A DNA stretch of 64,000 nucleotides from Sceloporus undulatus (taxonomy: Eukaryota > Chordata > Lepidosauria > Squamata > Phrynosomatidae): NCBI RefSeq assembly GCF_019175285.1, contig NC_056524.1, positions 101,650,921 to 101,714,920 on the forward strand, written 5' to 3'. This document shows, one piece after another, positions 44,401 through 52,584 of the stretch. The position numbers and the translations under genes are program-made. The notes below the pieces were generated by a model that was given only the letters and a program-made list of their open reading frames with translations, made no database searches and was not told where the DNA came from. Position 1 is the stretch's first letter, and each line of letters opens with the position of its first letter.

Positions 44401-46528
44401 GGAATCTCTTTTGCTGTAGCTTGCATCCATTGCTCCAGGTACTAGTCTCTGGAGCAGCAGAAAACAAGTTAGCTCCCTCCTCAATATGACATCCCTTCAA
44501 GTATTTAAACAGGGCTATCATATCACGTTTTAACCTTCTCTTCTCCAGGCTAAACATCCCCAGTTCCCTAAGTCGTTCCACATAGGGCATGGTTTCCAGA
44601 CCCTTCACCATTTTAATCACCCTCCTTTAGACAACCTCCAGTTTTTCAACATCCTTTTTAAATTGTGGTGCCCAGAACTGGACACAATATTCCAGGTGGG
44701 GCTTGACCAGAGCAGAATACAGTGGCACTATTATTTCCCTTGATCTAGACACTATACTTCTACTGATGCAGCCTAAAATTGCATTGGCCTTTTTAGCTGC
44801 CGCATCACACTGTTGACTCATGTTCAACTTGTGGTCTACTTGGACTCCCAGATCCCTTCATACGTAGTCTAGTTCAGCCAGGTGTTGCCCATCCAATATC
44901 TGTGCATTTCATTTTTCCACCCTAAGTGCAGTACCTTACATTTCTCCATGTTGAAATTCATTTTGCTAGCTTTGGCCCAGCTTTCTAATCTATTCAGGCC
45001 ATTTTGAATTTTGATCCTGTCCTCTGGGTTATTAGCTATTCCTCTTAGTTTGGTGTCATCTGCAAATTTGATAAGTATGCCCCAATTCTGTCATCCAAGT
45101 CATTGATAAAGATGTTGAATAGCATTGGGCCCAGGACAGAACCCTGTGGAGGAAAAAAGGCCACTGCCAGCCCTGATTTATGAAGAGGTATGTACCGGGC
45201 CTCTGTTAGTTATTCAAGTTATTCTATGCAATGAATCTTGTGCACTGTCACTTTCCTCAAAGGGAATTATGTGCAGTATACATCAATGCTCTTATTTATT
45301 TCTTGAAGCAGAGACCTTTTAGTAAGACATTTCCTCTCATAAGATGTCTGTGTTGGAGAAGAGCTGAAAGGTCAGTCTTGCTGCACCTGCCCCCTCCCAG
45401 GGCACAGAGCTGCTGGATGAAGTCCTGAACCTAGAAAATAACTTCCCACCAAAAACTTTGATCAAAGTCCTCCCTAGCCTTGTGCAGCTTCACAGCTGAG
45501 CTGATTCACAGCATAAAGATGGGACAGACAAAACTTTATATAGTTTGCATAGATAAAGGAGGTGTTCAAGCAAACCTAGCTATCTAGTTTCACTCCAGCA
45601 GGGTTGAGGGGTCCTAGTCAGGTCTACCATGCTATAGCTAGCAGAGACATATCAGGCTGGCATACAATAACAAGCAGTCTTCAAGGTGAAAGTGTCTGGT
45701 TTCAATCAACATCTTATCCCAAATGCCCCTTTTCTGGATTGTGTGCTTTGCACGTTCCAAGGAGTTAGAAAGACACACACAAAATGGATCCAAGGATTCA
45801 AACTCACAGAATGGCACCCCTTAGGTTAACTGCCAAGTAATAAATACATACTTGAATACAGATTTGCAGCTTAAAACTGAAACTCAGTTTAAAGTCCCAT
45901 GGGTTTATGGACAGTCCTCCAGGCTCCTCTTTGTTTGACATTGTGCAAGAGTAGGATGCAGCTGAACCTGTCAAAAGAATAAAAGCCTCTAACAGTCTTG
46001 AAGACTTTCACCAGCAGGTGTAGAGAGGAGGCTGTTAGGGAGAGAACATGGGTTGATATTGTGAATCACATTGAACAAAATTCTATAGTTGCCCAGCAGT
46101 TTGCTTTTTTGACAGAAATGGCACTCCTATGATAGAAAGAGGCAGTTATTTGTAAAGAAGTGCTCATTTCTTTTAGGGCTAGTGAAAGTTGCATTCTTTT
46201 TTCCATAAGGTCCTGTTAATAGGTTGCTTGATAAAATTAAACTTCACTTTTCAGAATGCTATTGCAATCGGTATCACATTTATTTTTTTCATAACTGAAT
46301 AAAATTTATTTTGAAACAGGTGGTGGAGTGCTAGTAATTGAATCAATTCTGAATGATGACAGGAGTGGACCTCTTGAAGCCCACGTTACTTCCTTAAAGA
46401 TACTGCTCAACACGGATGGGAAAATCCGGACCCCATCAGAACACAGTGAGCTTTTTAGTGCATCTGGCTTCAAGAAAGTTGAAGTAAAGAAAGGAAGCCT
46501 TTATGGCATTATTTTGGGAAGAAAGTAA
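30729..46528 (+). CDS. ASMT: ASMT-like methyltransferase, copy B (8 coding exons)
   Basis: Complete model: exons 30729-30785, 31711-31885, 35034-35163, 36873-36941, 37451-37569, 38732-38872, 42058-42180 and 46320-46528, giving an open 340-codon frame with standard splice sites. Dimerisation domain about 1-121. Methyltransferase domain from about 144, with glycine motif DLGGSTG at 181-187, [12 protein letters not shown] at 231-233, and R-V-L-H at 248-251. The catalytic His is kept (H251), but the residue matching Asp256 is Leu252, Asn302 is Lys298, Gln306 is Asn302, and Glu311 is Ile307. Exon 1 is four codons shorter than in A and C. The third glycine of the SAM motif is Ser. The gene lies 5.7 kb after copy A in the same orientation, with its own upstream block and poly(A) signal. 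Probably expressed, but with altered or lost substrate use. It could also be at an early stage of decay. Confidence 0.88.
31711..31885 (+). CDS. ASMT: Copy B exon 2
   Basis: 175 nt after 'ttatttctag'. Encodes [16 protein letters not shown] through K-K-D-N-K. Confidence 0.9.
32460..32765 (+). mobile_element. LINE 3' fragment, RTE-like
   Basis: 'atcattagaaaagaccacac', then 'caccataaatcaaagctgac' parallels the end of the LINE at 18640-19675 (19440-19610). Intron 2 of copy B. Confidence 0.4.
32786..32836 (+). repeat. (ATTT)n and (ATT)n tract
   Basis: Simple repeat at the 3' end of the reversed L2 LINE, probably its tail. Confidence 0.75.
32838..34345 (-). mobile_element. L2 LINE, 5'-truncated, reverse strand
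   Basis: Minus-strand frames give the reverse-transcriptase domain: [20 protein letters not shown] (34222-33857), then [37 protein letters not shown] and L-A-S-L-H-W-L-P (33823-33356). The 3' UTR with 'agcgctgtaaatttac' ends in (TAA)n near 32838. The frame is interrupted, including by a CAGGGACG element at 34130-34287. Lies in intron 2 of copy B. Confidence 0.8.
34130..34287 (-). mobile_element. CAGGGACGTAGCC element, copy 2 (inside L2)
   Basis: 158 bp in reverse orientation to copies 1 and 3. It is flanked by perfect 7-bp duplications CAAGGTC (34123-34129 and 34288-34294), which lie in the L2 reverse-transcriptase frame at S-D-L-G-F-S-D. Confidence 0.8.
35034..35163 (+). CDS. ASMT: Copy B exon 3
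   Basis: 130 nt, [15 protein letters not shown] through L-A-D-A-V-R. Confidence 0.9.
35482..35955. mobile_element. MITE-like repeat, 'gggccctgtctgcatggg' ends
   Basis: Starts 'gggccctgtctgcatgggcc' and ends near 'ggccagtatagac..acaggccc'. It resembles the groups at 4755 and 29035. Intron 3 of copy B. Confidence 0.4.
35950..36085. mobile_element. Palindromic 'acagacaggcc' MITE, partial
   Basis: 'acagacaggccaaataaagc' and 'ccactt' boxes match the fuller copies at 42552, 57332 and 60233. The right arm is missing. Confidence 0.45.
36873..36941 (+). CDS. ASMT: Copy B exon 4
   Basis: 69 nt, [14 protein letters not shown] to F-D-A-L-Y-R. Confidence 0.88.
37451..37569 (+). CDS. ASMT: Copy B exon 5
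   Basis: 119 nt, [10 protein letters not shown] through F-H-L-I-C-D-L-G. The split codon at the start gives Ser where A and C have Arg. Confidence 0.88.
38290..38475. mobile_element. hAT-like MITE, 'tgcatctacactg' family, partial
   Basis: Inner inverted pair 'tgagaccactttaactgcc' and 'ggcagttaaagcaatctca' and 'ttgtgagacatttagc'. Outer ends degraded. Intron 5 of copy B. Confidence 0.55.
38732..38872 (+). CDS. ASMT: Copy B exon 6
   Basis: 141 nt, G-S-T-G-T-L-A-K-E then [10 protein letters not shown] to L-F-Q-E-G. Confidence 0.9.
38990..39842. mobile_element. Penelope-like retroelement insertion with inverted arms
   Basis: 853 bp bounded by a perfect 15-bp duplication, CTTTCCAGAGTTTTA, at 38975-38989 and 39843-39857. 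Arms of about 117 bp (38990-39106 and 39682-39798) are near-perfect inverted copies. The interior holds a hAT-like segment (39107 on) and a hammerhead-like core at 39384-39424. A long target duplication points to target-primed insertion. The hammerhead and odd arms suggest a Penelope-like element, though no reverse transcriptase is visible. It lies in intron 6 of copy B and is absent from the matching place in copy C. Confidence 0.6.
39384..39424 (+). ncRNA. Hammerhead-ribozyme-like motif
   Basis: CTGACGA (39389-39395), one extra A, a 3-bp stem II (GAC/GTC), GAAA (39409-39412), the self-complementary ACGCGT as stem III, then T before TGGT. GACCA before the core can pair with TGGTT after the cut site as stem I. 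All invariant core bases are present. The extra base after the first core strand is a known natural variation in some viroid hammerheads. Confidence 0.55.
40019..40257 (-). mobile_element. Tigger-like (TcMar) MITE
   Basis: CAGTTGGTCCTCCATATCCA ... AGGGTGCACTG flanked by TA on both sides. Intron 6 of copy B. Confidence 0.7.
40337..40570 (-). mobile_element. Tigger-like (TcMar) MITE
   Basis: CAGTTGGCCCTTGGTATCCA ... 'ggataacaaggacccatt'. Sits 80 bp after the previous copy in the same orientation. Confidence 0.65.
41259..41419. repeat. Inverted duplication around a (TAA)n core
   Basis: Two 66-bp arms (41259-41324 and 41354-41419) are complementary with only about 5 mismatches. Between them lies a (TAA)n run. 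The arms share no sequence with the other families here. Intron 6 of copy B. Confidence 0.7.
41432..41464 (+). repeat. (CTAT)n microsatellite
   Basis: About eight CTAT units. Confidence 0.85.
41465..41650 (-). repeat. LINE 3' tail
   Basis: 'cccacctcttccattttggg' then an A-rich end, nearly the same as 6690-6890. Reverse orientation. Confidence 0.4.
41827..42024. mobile_element. hAT element (SPIN/OC1-like, non-autonomous), young
   Basis: 198 bp with inverted ends CAGTGATGGCGAACCT and AGGTTCACCATCACTG and a perfect 8-bp target duplication GCCTAAAT (41819-41826, 42025-42032). The inner 'ggcacgcgtgccagaggtgg' is typical of the SPIN/OC1 group of horizontally spread hAT elements. It ends 33 bp before exon 7 of copy B. 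Confidence 0.75.
42058..42180 (+). CDS. ASMT: Copy B exon 7
   Basis: 123 nt, [23 protein letters not shown]. Catalytic His present, following Asp replaced by Leu. A hAT element ends 33 bp upstream, within the branch-point region. Confidence 0.9.
42552..42747. mobile_element. Palindromic 'gggcccgaacagacag' MITE
   Basis: About 196 bp. The left arm through 'gtcactttggaggta' is mirrored by 'tacctccaaagtgacc' to 'ctgtctgtttgggccc', so most of the element folds on itself. Intron 7 of copy B. Confidence 0.65.
43255..43619. mobile_element. GC-rich Harbinger-like MITE (shorter relative)
   Basis: GGGGCCCGTTACAAACAGGC at the left and 'gtctgtaacgtgcc' at the right. It shares the 'gtccgtattagggttag' hairpin style with the copies at 1146 and 43645. 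It abuts the 3' tip of the CR1 copy. Confidence 0.5.
43620..45160 (-). mobile_element. CR1 LINE, 5'-truncated, split by a MITE
   Basis: Reverse strand. Reverse-transcriptase and C-terminal pieces: [16 protein letters not shown] near 45150, then [27 protein letters not shown] (44827-44627) and [30 protein letters not shown] (44620-44264). The 3' tip 'atcatagttggaagaga' is at 43626-43642, separated from the body by the element at 43645-44216. Intron 7 of copy B. Confidence 0.85.
43645..44216. mobile_element. GC-rich Harbinger-like MITE (copy 2, inside CR1)
   Basis: 572 bp, inverted ends 'ggtgggttacagac' and the complement of 'gtgtgtaacccgcc', and CTA on both sides (43642-43644, 44217-44219), consistent with a 3-bp duplication. 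At least three near-perfect internal hairpins: 'ggtgtccttggggcttcaag', 'ctgggcgcagccgtc' and 'aggaaggagctcc'. Open frames inside (up to 202 codons) follow from GC content and are not genes. Confidence 0.65.
46320..46528 (+). CDS. ASMT: Copy B exon 8 (last coding exon)
   Basis: 209 nt with stop [12 protein letters not shown] carries Ile at the position of the family Glu. Confidence 0.9.
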
Positions 46529-46566
46529 TGTTGCTCCTGCTTTGTTCTTGTGATGGAAGTCAGGAT

Positions 46567-46572
46567 AATAAA
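46567..46572 (+). promoter_or_regulatory. Polyadenylation signal AATAAA, copy B
   Basis: 39 nt after the stop codon of copy B, the same short spacing as in copy A. Confidence 0.65.
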
Positions 46573-47299
46573 ATTCTGTTCATTTCCTTCTTCTGGACAC
46601 TATTTCAAAACACAATATGGCACTGCATTTCCTCCAATTTCCTCTTCTTTTTCTTTTGTAGTTACTTGAATAGATTGGTTGAAGGGGACCTATGACCTTT
46701 TGTAATTCCCATCATCCCAAGAACACTGACAATACTTTTTGAGATTCTTGGTCGTTGGTGTCCAAGAACAAGTGGAGAGTGACAGGTTCCCCATGTCTCC
46801 TCAAGATACATTTTGATTATTTATAATCCTTCCAATAAGTTCGAATTCACAACTGGTAGTAGCTGTGTTTAAGTCATAGAAAAAAGTAATGACATGCTAT
46901 GAAATCTCCATGTTGTAACTTCCCTTCAGGCCATCTAAAGTCAACTGTATTTGCCCAGAGGTTCACACACATATGATTAAGCAGACTGGTGCTTGACTTG
47001 TTGAACAGAAAAGCATCCATACAAGTAGTAAAAGTAGCAGCCATGGATACTCAATATGCTAATAGCTTTTTGACCTCACCTTACTATAATATAGTTAATT
47101 TAAGTAACGTTAGCAGGTTTGCTTTCAGAACATATGCATGAGCACCATTCATGTTCTGATGATACTCTCTTTCAAGTTCTGTTGCATTTTAATCCTAGTA
47201 TAAGGAAGCTATTCCTTTAATTAAATGACAGATCAAAGAAAAACTGAGGCCAGAATCCTGGATTTGGACATATGTTGTAAAGTTCCATATATGCAGAAC

Positions 47300-47629
47300 T
47301 AAGGAGATTATTGCATTAGAAATAATGTGATTTATCCCTGACGGGACACAGTCATGTTTCAGTTTATAAATGGGTATTATTGCATGTAAAATTGCCACTG
47401 CCACTGCCACTGCCAGGCATCTAGAACCTGGCTGCATCCTGGGTCCCAGCTGTGCCTAACTGGCCACTTTTCCAAAATGGGATCTTGCTGTTTTGGAAAA
47501 ACGGCTGGCTAGGTGCGGCTAGGACCCAGGATTCAACTAGGTTCCAGTTGACTGGCAGTGGCAGCAGTGATTTTACATGCAGTAATACAGCCTGAAACGC
47601 ATTATTTCTAATGCGATAATCTCCTGAGT
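47300..47629. mobile_element. Long palindromic element, 'ggagattattgcattag' ends
   Basis: The left end 'aaggagattattgcattag' faces 'ctaatgcgataatctcct' at the right. Further inside 'gcatgtaaaattgccactgc', 'gggtcccagctgtgcct' and 'ccaaaatgggatcttg' each have a complement in the right half. About 330 bp, mostly hairpin. Class unknown. Confidence 0.6.
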
Positions 47630-48623
47630 TATGTTTCCCTCTCAAACCCTCCTTTTTAGCTGCTGCTGTCTCCAGCCCAACAAGGCCATTTACTCGCTGG
47701 TGGAGAACAGAGGAGGCATGAAAAAGCACCTGGCTATAGAAACAAAGCAAAGGCATCATCTGGGATATTCCAGAGGTTCTTAGGAGGCCTCAGAGGATGA
47801 TGTCATTGCTGTGCATCTGAGAATAGGAACATAGCATACCACTTCTCTATTCTCCTTGTCTGTTCCTGGCCACTAAATGGCTAAATGGATGGGCACAGCA
47901 ACTGATTTGGAGGTGAAATGGAGTGAGGTAGGTTATTGAAACAATAAAACAATAAAAAGTGATTACACATTATATTGCCTTCTTATGGGCCAATACATTA
48001 AAAATGCCTACAGCCATGGTGGTGTAATGTCTCTAAAGGAAAGCTGCTTTGTCTCCAGCTGTATAGTATTTAGTGGGCTGAGGCTCCTGTGTTTGTAAAA
48101 CCTCCGCCAGAATGCCTGGCTGGAGTTTGTGAAGGAATAAATCTTGTCTTTGATGTCTTGAAGTCTTATCAGCTTGTGAGTTTGCCACATTGCAACAGCA
48201 GACATTACAGACATCTCTTCCAAAGTCTACTATGTGGCAATTTTAATGACATTTGTAAATGAATTGTCAGAGATCTCTGTAGGTGTTGACAATTTACTGC
48301 TTCTCAAGAAGGGGATTTTATAAATATATTTTAAATAAAATAAAGTGTACGCACATACATACACAAAACGCCTTGGACACTTTTGTTCTTAGATCATTTT
48401 AGGACGGTCTTCTGCATGTTTACTCAGATATAAGGTCCATTATGGGTTCCATAGCTCGCAACCCCCAAAGTATGCCTGGAATCATCTCCCCTCCTGGTTT
48501 TTTTCATAAATGAAAAATTTGGAAAAAAATATTCTGATTTGTGAAGAATCATTGAAGCATGCACAAAACCTCTTGTAATCTTGCCCAGTTGCACCCCCCC
48601 CCCCACTTTTACATGTTTCATTA

Positions 48624-49007
48624 TTGTTTCTAAAAATGAAATTAGTAAGGAATTACATTGCTACTGAAGACACAGTTTACATTTCTTTAAATGTTACACT
48701 TTCCCTTTTGGCTACACAATGTCAAGTGTATTACACAAAAATACAGTCAGATGAGAATATATTAATTATTAGCATATGTAAGGGTAAAATTGTGCAAGTC
48801 CACTGTTTGTTAAGTGGGTATGACCACAAACTATATGTCACAGATGAAGATTTATGTTTCTATGAGAAATGTTTCAAGGTTTTAAATGGACAACAAGGGA
48901 GACAGCTGAAATTAGATATTCCAATAGTCCAGGTAATAGCAAGAAAAGAACCTGCAATCAGTAAGTTTGTAGTTCTATTTAAACCCAGTAGGGCTTTAAC
49001 ATCTTGA
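48624..49007 (+). CDS. Unrecognised 127-codon open frame
   Basis: The longest frame in the A-B-C spacer that no repeat explains. It starts with M-F-L-K-M-K-L-V-R-N-Y-I-A and has a mixed, protein-like composition with alternating hydrophobic stretches in its middle. I recognise no domain, signal peptide or membrane span. There is no obvious splice context or upstream signal. It lies about 1 kb before the Gypsy fossil and on the opposite strand. It could be chance in AT-rich DNA, a piece of an unrecognised element, or one exon. Confidence 0.2.
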   Translation: MFLKMKLVRNYIATEDTVYISLNVTLSLLATQCQVYYTKIQSDENILIISICKGKIVQVHCLLSGYDHKLYVTDEDLCFYEKCFKVLNGQQGRQLKLDIPIVQVIARKEPAISKFVVLFKPSRALTS

Positions 49008-49429
49008 GTCACAGAGAAGCCACCTCAAGGCTAAGCTTTGATATGTAAGCACCTGAGCTCAGACATGCAAATACTGACATATCGGAGCAAATGAGTTGTT
49101 TGATGTTTGCCTTGAGAATGAACTGGAGCTTTTAGGGAGAAGTGTGTTGCAATCTCACTTTCAACTAACTGCATTCCTGAAGAACAAGAACATCTGGAAG
49201 CAGCACTTCCATGGGTTTGATTTCCTTTGGAAATAAATCACTAGGAGCTAATGGTGTTTTTTTTTTAAAACAAACAAACAAGCAAAAACATTTCAATTAA
49301 TTTTCTAATATACCAGCAGAGTATGCCTGTCTACTCCTCGAGGTGCATGTGTATCATAAGATCAACCATGATGCTCATTGGCCTCTCTTATGTCACTTAA
49401 GGGAGCACTAAAAAGCTTATCAAGTTTAT

Positions 49430-49807
49430 GGGGCTGTACAAACAGCCCCGAAGGGGCAGCCTCCAGCCACCCATTCTTCAGCCAGATCGAGGCCGCGGCA
49501 ACCTCATGCTGCAGCCCCAATCTGGCCTTTCCAGGGCACAAAAAGGAGCTGAAAAAGTGGCTCCTTTTAGCACTCTGGAAAGGATGCCATAGCAGCTTTG
49601 CCACACCTATACAGTGCTCTTTCAGCACTGCGTTATATAGATGCAGTGCTGGAGGAGCGTCATGATGCCACGCACCATGTGGACTGGCACATGGCATCAT
49701 GGCACCCGGGGGGGGGGGGGGGGGCAGAGTTGGGGCATTCATCGTGTGGATGTGACATCCTGACTCCGCCTCCAGGACAGCCTTTCAGTGCAGTCTGAAC
49801 AGGGCCC
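49430..49807. mobile_element. MITE with 'ggggctgtacaaacagc' ends
   Basis: Left 'ggggctgtacaaacagcccc', right 'gcagtctgaacagggccc'. Contains a run of about 18 G near 49709. Style is close to the Harbinger-like group. Confidence 0.5.
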
Positions 49808-51382
49808 AACTTGGCTTAAACCTATGTAACTAGGACTTTCAGGAGCCTGCCTTTATGGACTTAACTGATGGCTATTATGATAATATAACCAGCCTTCTGA
49901 AGCCCTCACTGTGTATGAATGTAGTTGTTTACATTTTTCCACAGCAATTGTGGTCCTCAGATTCCATCTATACTATATCTCCCTTTTGTAATGATAGAAG
50001 GGACTTTGCTGATCAGTCATAGAAATATTTGTGCTTATTTTGAAATCCCTAAAGGTCCTGATGTACATCAGTAGGAATCTTAGTAAATTGGTCATTACTG
50101 GAAGATTACTTCTTAACATCCTGCCCATTACCATGTGTACAGATGTGTATGCCATTTCTGTAACTGGTGTATTCTGATATTCCAGTAATGCCAAATGCAT
50201 ATCAACATTCATGTATCCTGCCTTCTTTATAACCTGCTTTATAGACTGTATTGGTTGTTCTGATATCACATTAGACTGTGCATACCCTGGATTACTAAAA
50301 TATTGCTCAAACCCCTGCTGCTTGGTAAACATTTGAAATTCTTGACTAGTAAAGGTTACATTATCACTTACAACTGATCTTAGTGTTCCATGGTAAGCAA
50401 ACACAGATTTAACTCTACTAATCATAGTTCTTGCAGCCTTGTCAAGTAAATTTAATATATCTGGAGATTTTGAAAAGGAATAAATCACCAGAAGAGAAGG
50501 GGAATTGTCCTGTTATCTGTACCCATTTTTTCCCATGGTACTTCTTGTGTGGTTTAAGTGGCTCTTTTTGATTGCTTGGAGCAAAATGAGGGCAAACAGA
50601 ACACTTTCCAGTAACTATCTCAATATTTTTTGACATAGGCCAATACATCAGCCTTCTTGCCTAGCTTTAGTTCTTTGAATGCCTTGATAAGACTCATGAA
50701 ATTGGGCCAGTATACACTGTCTTTGAGATACAGGAATGTTCATCCTATCTTCCATGAAAAGAATATACCATATTGGTGCCACAAATGGTTCTTCACAGTC
50801 AAAATGACTTCACAGGATCTCTCAGATATTGCAGCCATCCCTGATATGCATACGTTTGAACCACCTGAAGTTCACAATCTTGCTTTGTTGCCTCTTGCAT
50901 TGTATATACTCCATCTAGATGCATGGCTAATGTGCTCGCTTCATACAGTACCATCTTCCATAGGATCCTCCTCACTTAAGAGAGAATCCCCAGCAGGATG
51001 TGACAGGGAATCAGCCAGACATATGAATTTACCTGGAGTATATACTATGTTCAGGTGATAACTCTGAAGCTGTAAAACATTTGCTATTAGTGTGCAGGAG
51101 CACTGCCTATAATTTTATTTTTAAATAGCTTCCAAAGGCTTATGATCAATTTGGAGGATGTTTCACCAATATGTATTTGGTAAAGTTGTCTTAGTCCAGA
51201 TAATGTCAAAAAGTTATGATTTTCAGCCATCTACATTCTTTTCACACAAATTTCTTACTGGTGTTGTCAACTCTGCCTCACAAGGTATGTACTTTTCCAG
51301 ATATTATGCTGACCTTGAGGGCAGAGAAATGTCTAATTAACAATTTGTAAACCACTCTGATAGCCTTTTGGCTGAAGAGCGG

Positions 51383-51387
<5 letters not shown>

Positions 51388-51425
<38 letters not shown>
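51388..51425 (+). repeat. (TAA)n microsatellite
   Basis: Preceded by 'gtaaaccactctgatagcc', a common LINE/SINE 3' end, of which this is the tail. Confidence 0.8.
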
Positions 51426-51843
51426 TCCAAGCATAACTTTTCTATCTTGAGGGAATCTTCATTTCTTGAATAGAGTTCCAGACAAAATTTACAGAATCAA
51501 ACTTAAACTGAATCTTTTCTTTATTAAATTTTATATTTTAGCATGTGCTCATTCCATAATCTGATGTAAATTCTCACCATGATGCTCAGTGGTCTCTGCT
51601 GCTATAATCATATCATCAGGTTGTTGTATGTACGCTTGTTATATGCCCAAAGGTTGTTGAAAAGTTTCACATGAGGAGTGAGGCCCAAATGATAGACAAT
51701 TAAAACAATACTTTTCCCAGGGTGCACTGAAGTACATAATCTTGATGAAGAATTATCCAGTTTCATCTGCTAATAACCATCTTTCTCATCTGCAGTTGTT
51801 AAGAGTTTCTTTCCAGCTGGGTAACTCAAAACTTGCTCTACAG

Positions 51844-52000
51844 CAGGGACGTAGCCAGGATTTTAGGAAGGGGGGGTCCAGACTAAATGCCACCATTATC
51901 ATGGGGCTTGGGTGCAGCAGTGCAGCAGCAGCACACCATTCATTTTTCTAATGGAAGGGGGGGGTCCGGACCCCAAGATCCCCCCCTGGCTATGTCCCTG
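51844..52000 (+). mobile_element. CAGGGACGTAGCC element, copy 3 (inside the Gypsy fossil)
   Basis: 157 bp with ends CAGGGACGTAGCCAGG and CCTGGCTATGTCCCTG and perfect 7-bp duplications TCTACAG (51837-51843, 52001-52007). Confidence 0.8.
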
Positions 52001-52523
52001 TCTACAGTCAGAATGATATAATGTTGTATTCAAACTGCTTTATTAAGGTGTCATAGACCAAGACGTACATGCCAAGTCCTACCCTCTTGCCATGACAAGT
52101 CTACTCATCCAGTCTGTAGGGTCTATAAATTTAGATATAACCCCTTCATTTTCCATTTGATACAAAGTATCCTATAATCTATCATATATTGCAAAATACA
52201 CTCTAATATCCTTGAATAACAGGAACAACTGCTGGATCAGTATGTATATGATGATGACTTTGAAATTCTCCTAAACCTTAAATTGTCTCAGGATAGACAT
52301 TAAATAATTTTCCTGTGTTAGAAATTCAATAGTGCATATGCTATCAACTTGACAAAATAAATCTAATATCTCACATACTGTATATGGCAGGTTTAGAAAA
52401 TCCTCATATTCTTAATTCTGTTTTATATATTGCATAAGGGATGAAACCTTCTATTATATTCTTTTTCATTGTCAGATGAATGTCTGTCAGCTCTTTCTAT
52501 CACACACCTCTTCTATCAATTTT

Positions 52524-52524
<1 letters not shown>

Positions 52525-52574
<50 letters not shown>
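52525..52574 (+). repeat. (GATA)n microsatellite
   Basis: About twelve GATA units running up to the run of N. True length is unknown. Confidence 0.9.
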
Positions 52575-52584
52575 NNNNNNNNNN
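52575..52584. other. Assembly gap (10 N)
   Basis: Ten undetermined bases directly after (GATA)n. Sequence left and right may not be truly adjacent. Confidence 0.99.

Larger units (their letters stand above)
49950..52490 (-). mobile_element. Ty3/Gypsy LTR retrotransposon fossil (pol region)
   Basis: Broken reverse-strand pol remnant. Integrase core is readable at about 49973-50488, with the integrase zinc region and RNase H traces further up to about 51.2 kb, and reverse-transcriptase traces at about 51.65-51.85 kb. Many breaks. No clear LTRs were found. A CAGGGACG element (51844-52000) and a short LINE/SINE tail with (TAA)n (about 51340-51425) lie inside it. Old, probably well before the hAT insertion in copy B. 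The right side may continue to or past the assembly gap. Confidence 0.7.

Noticed and set aside
44264-44827. Two reverse-strand frames resembling a conserved protein
   Set aside because: They are the C-terminal part of the CR1 LINE reverse transcriptase.
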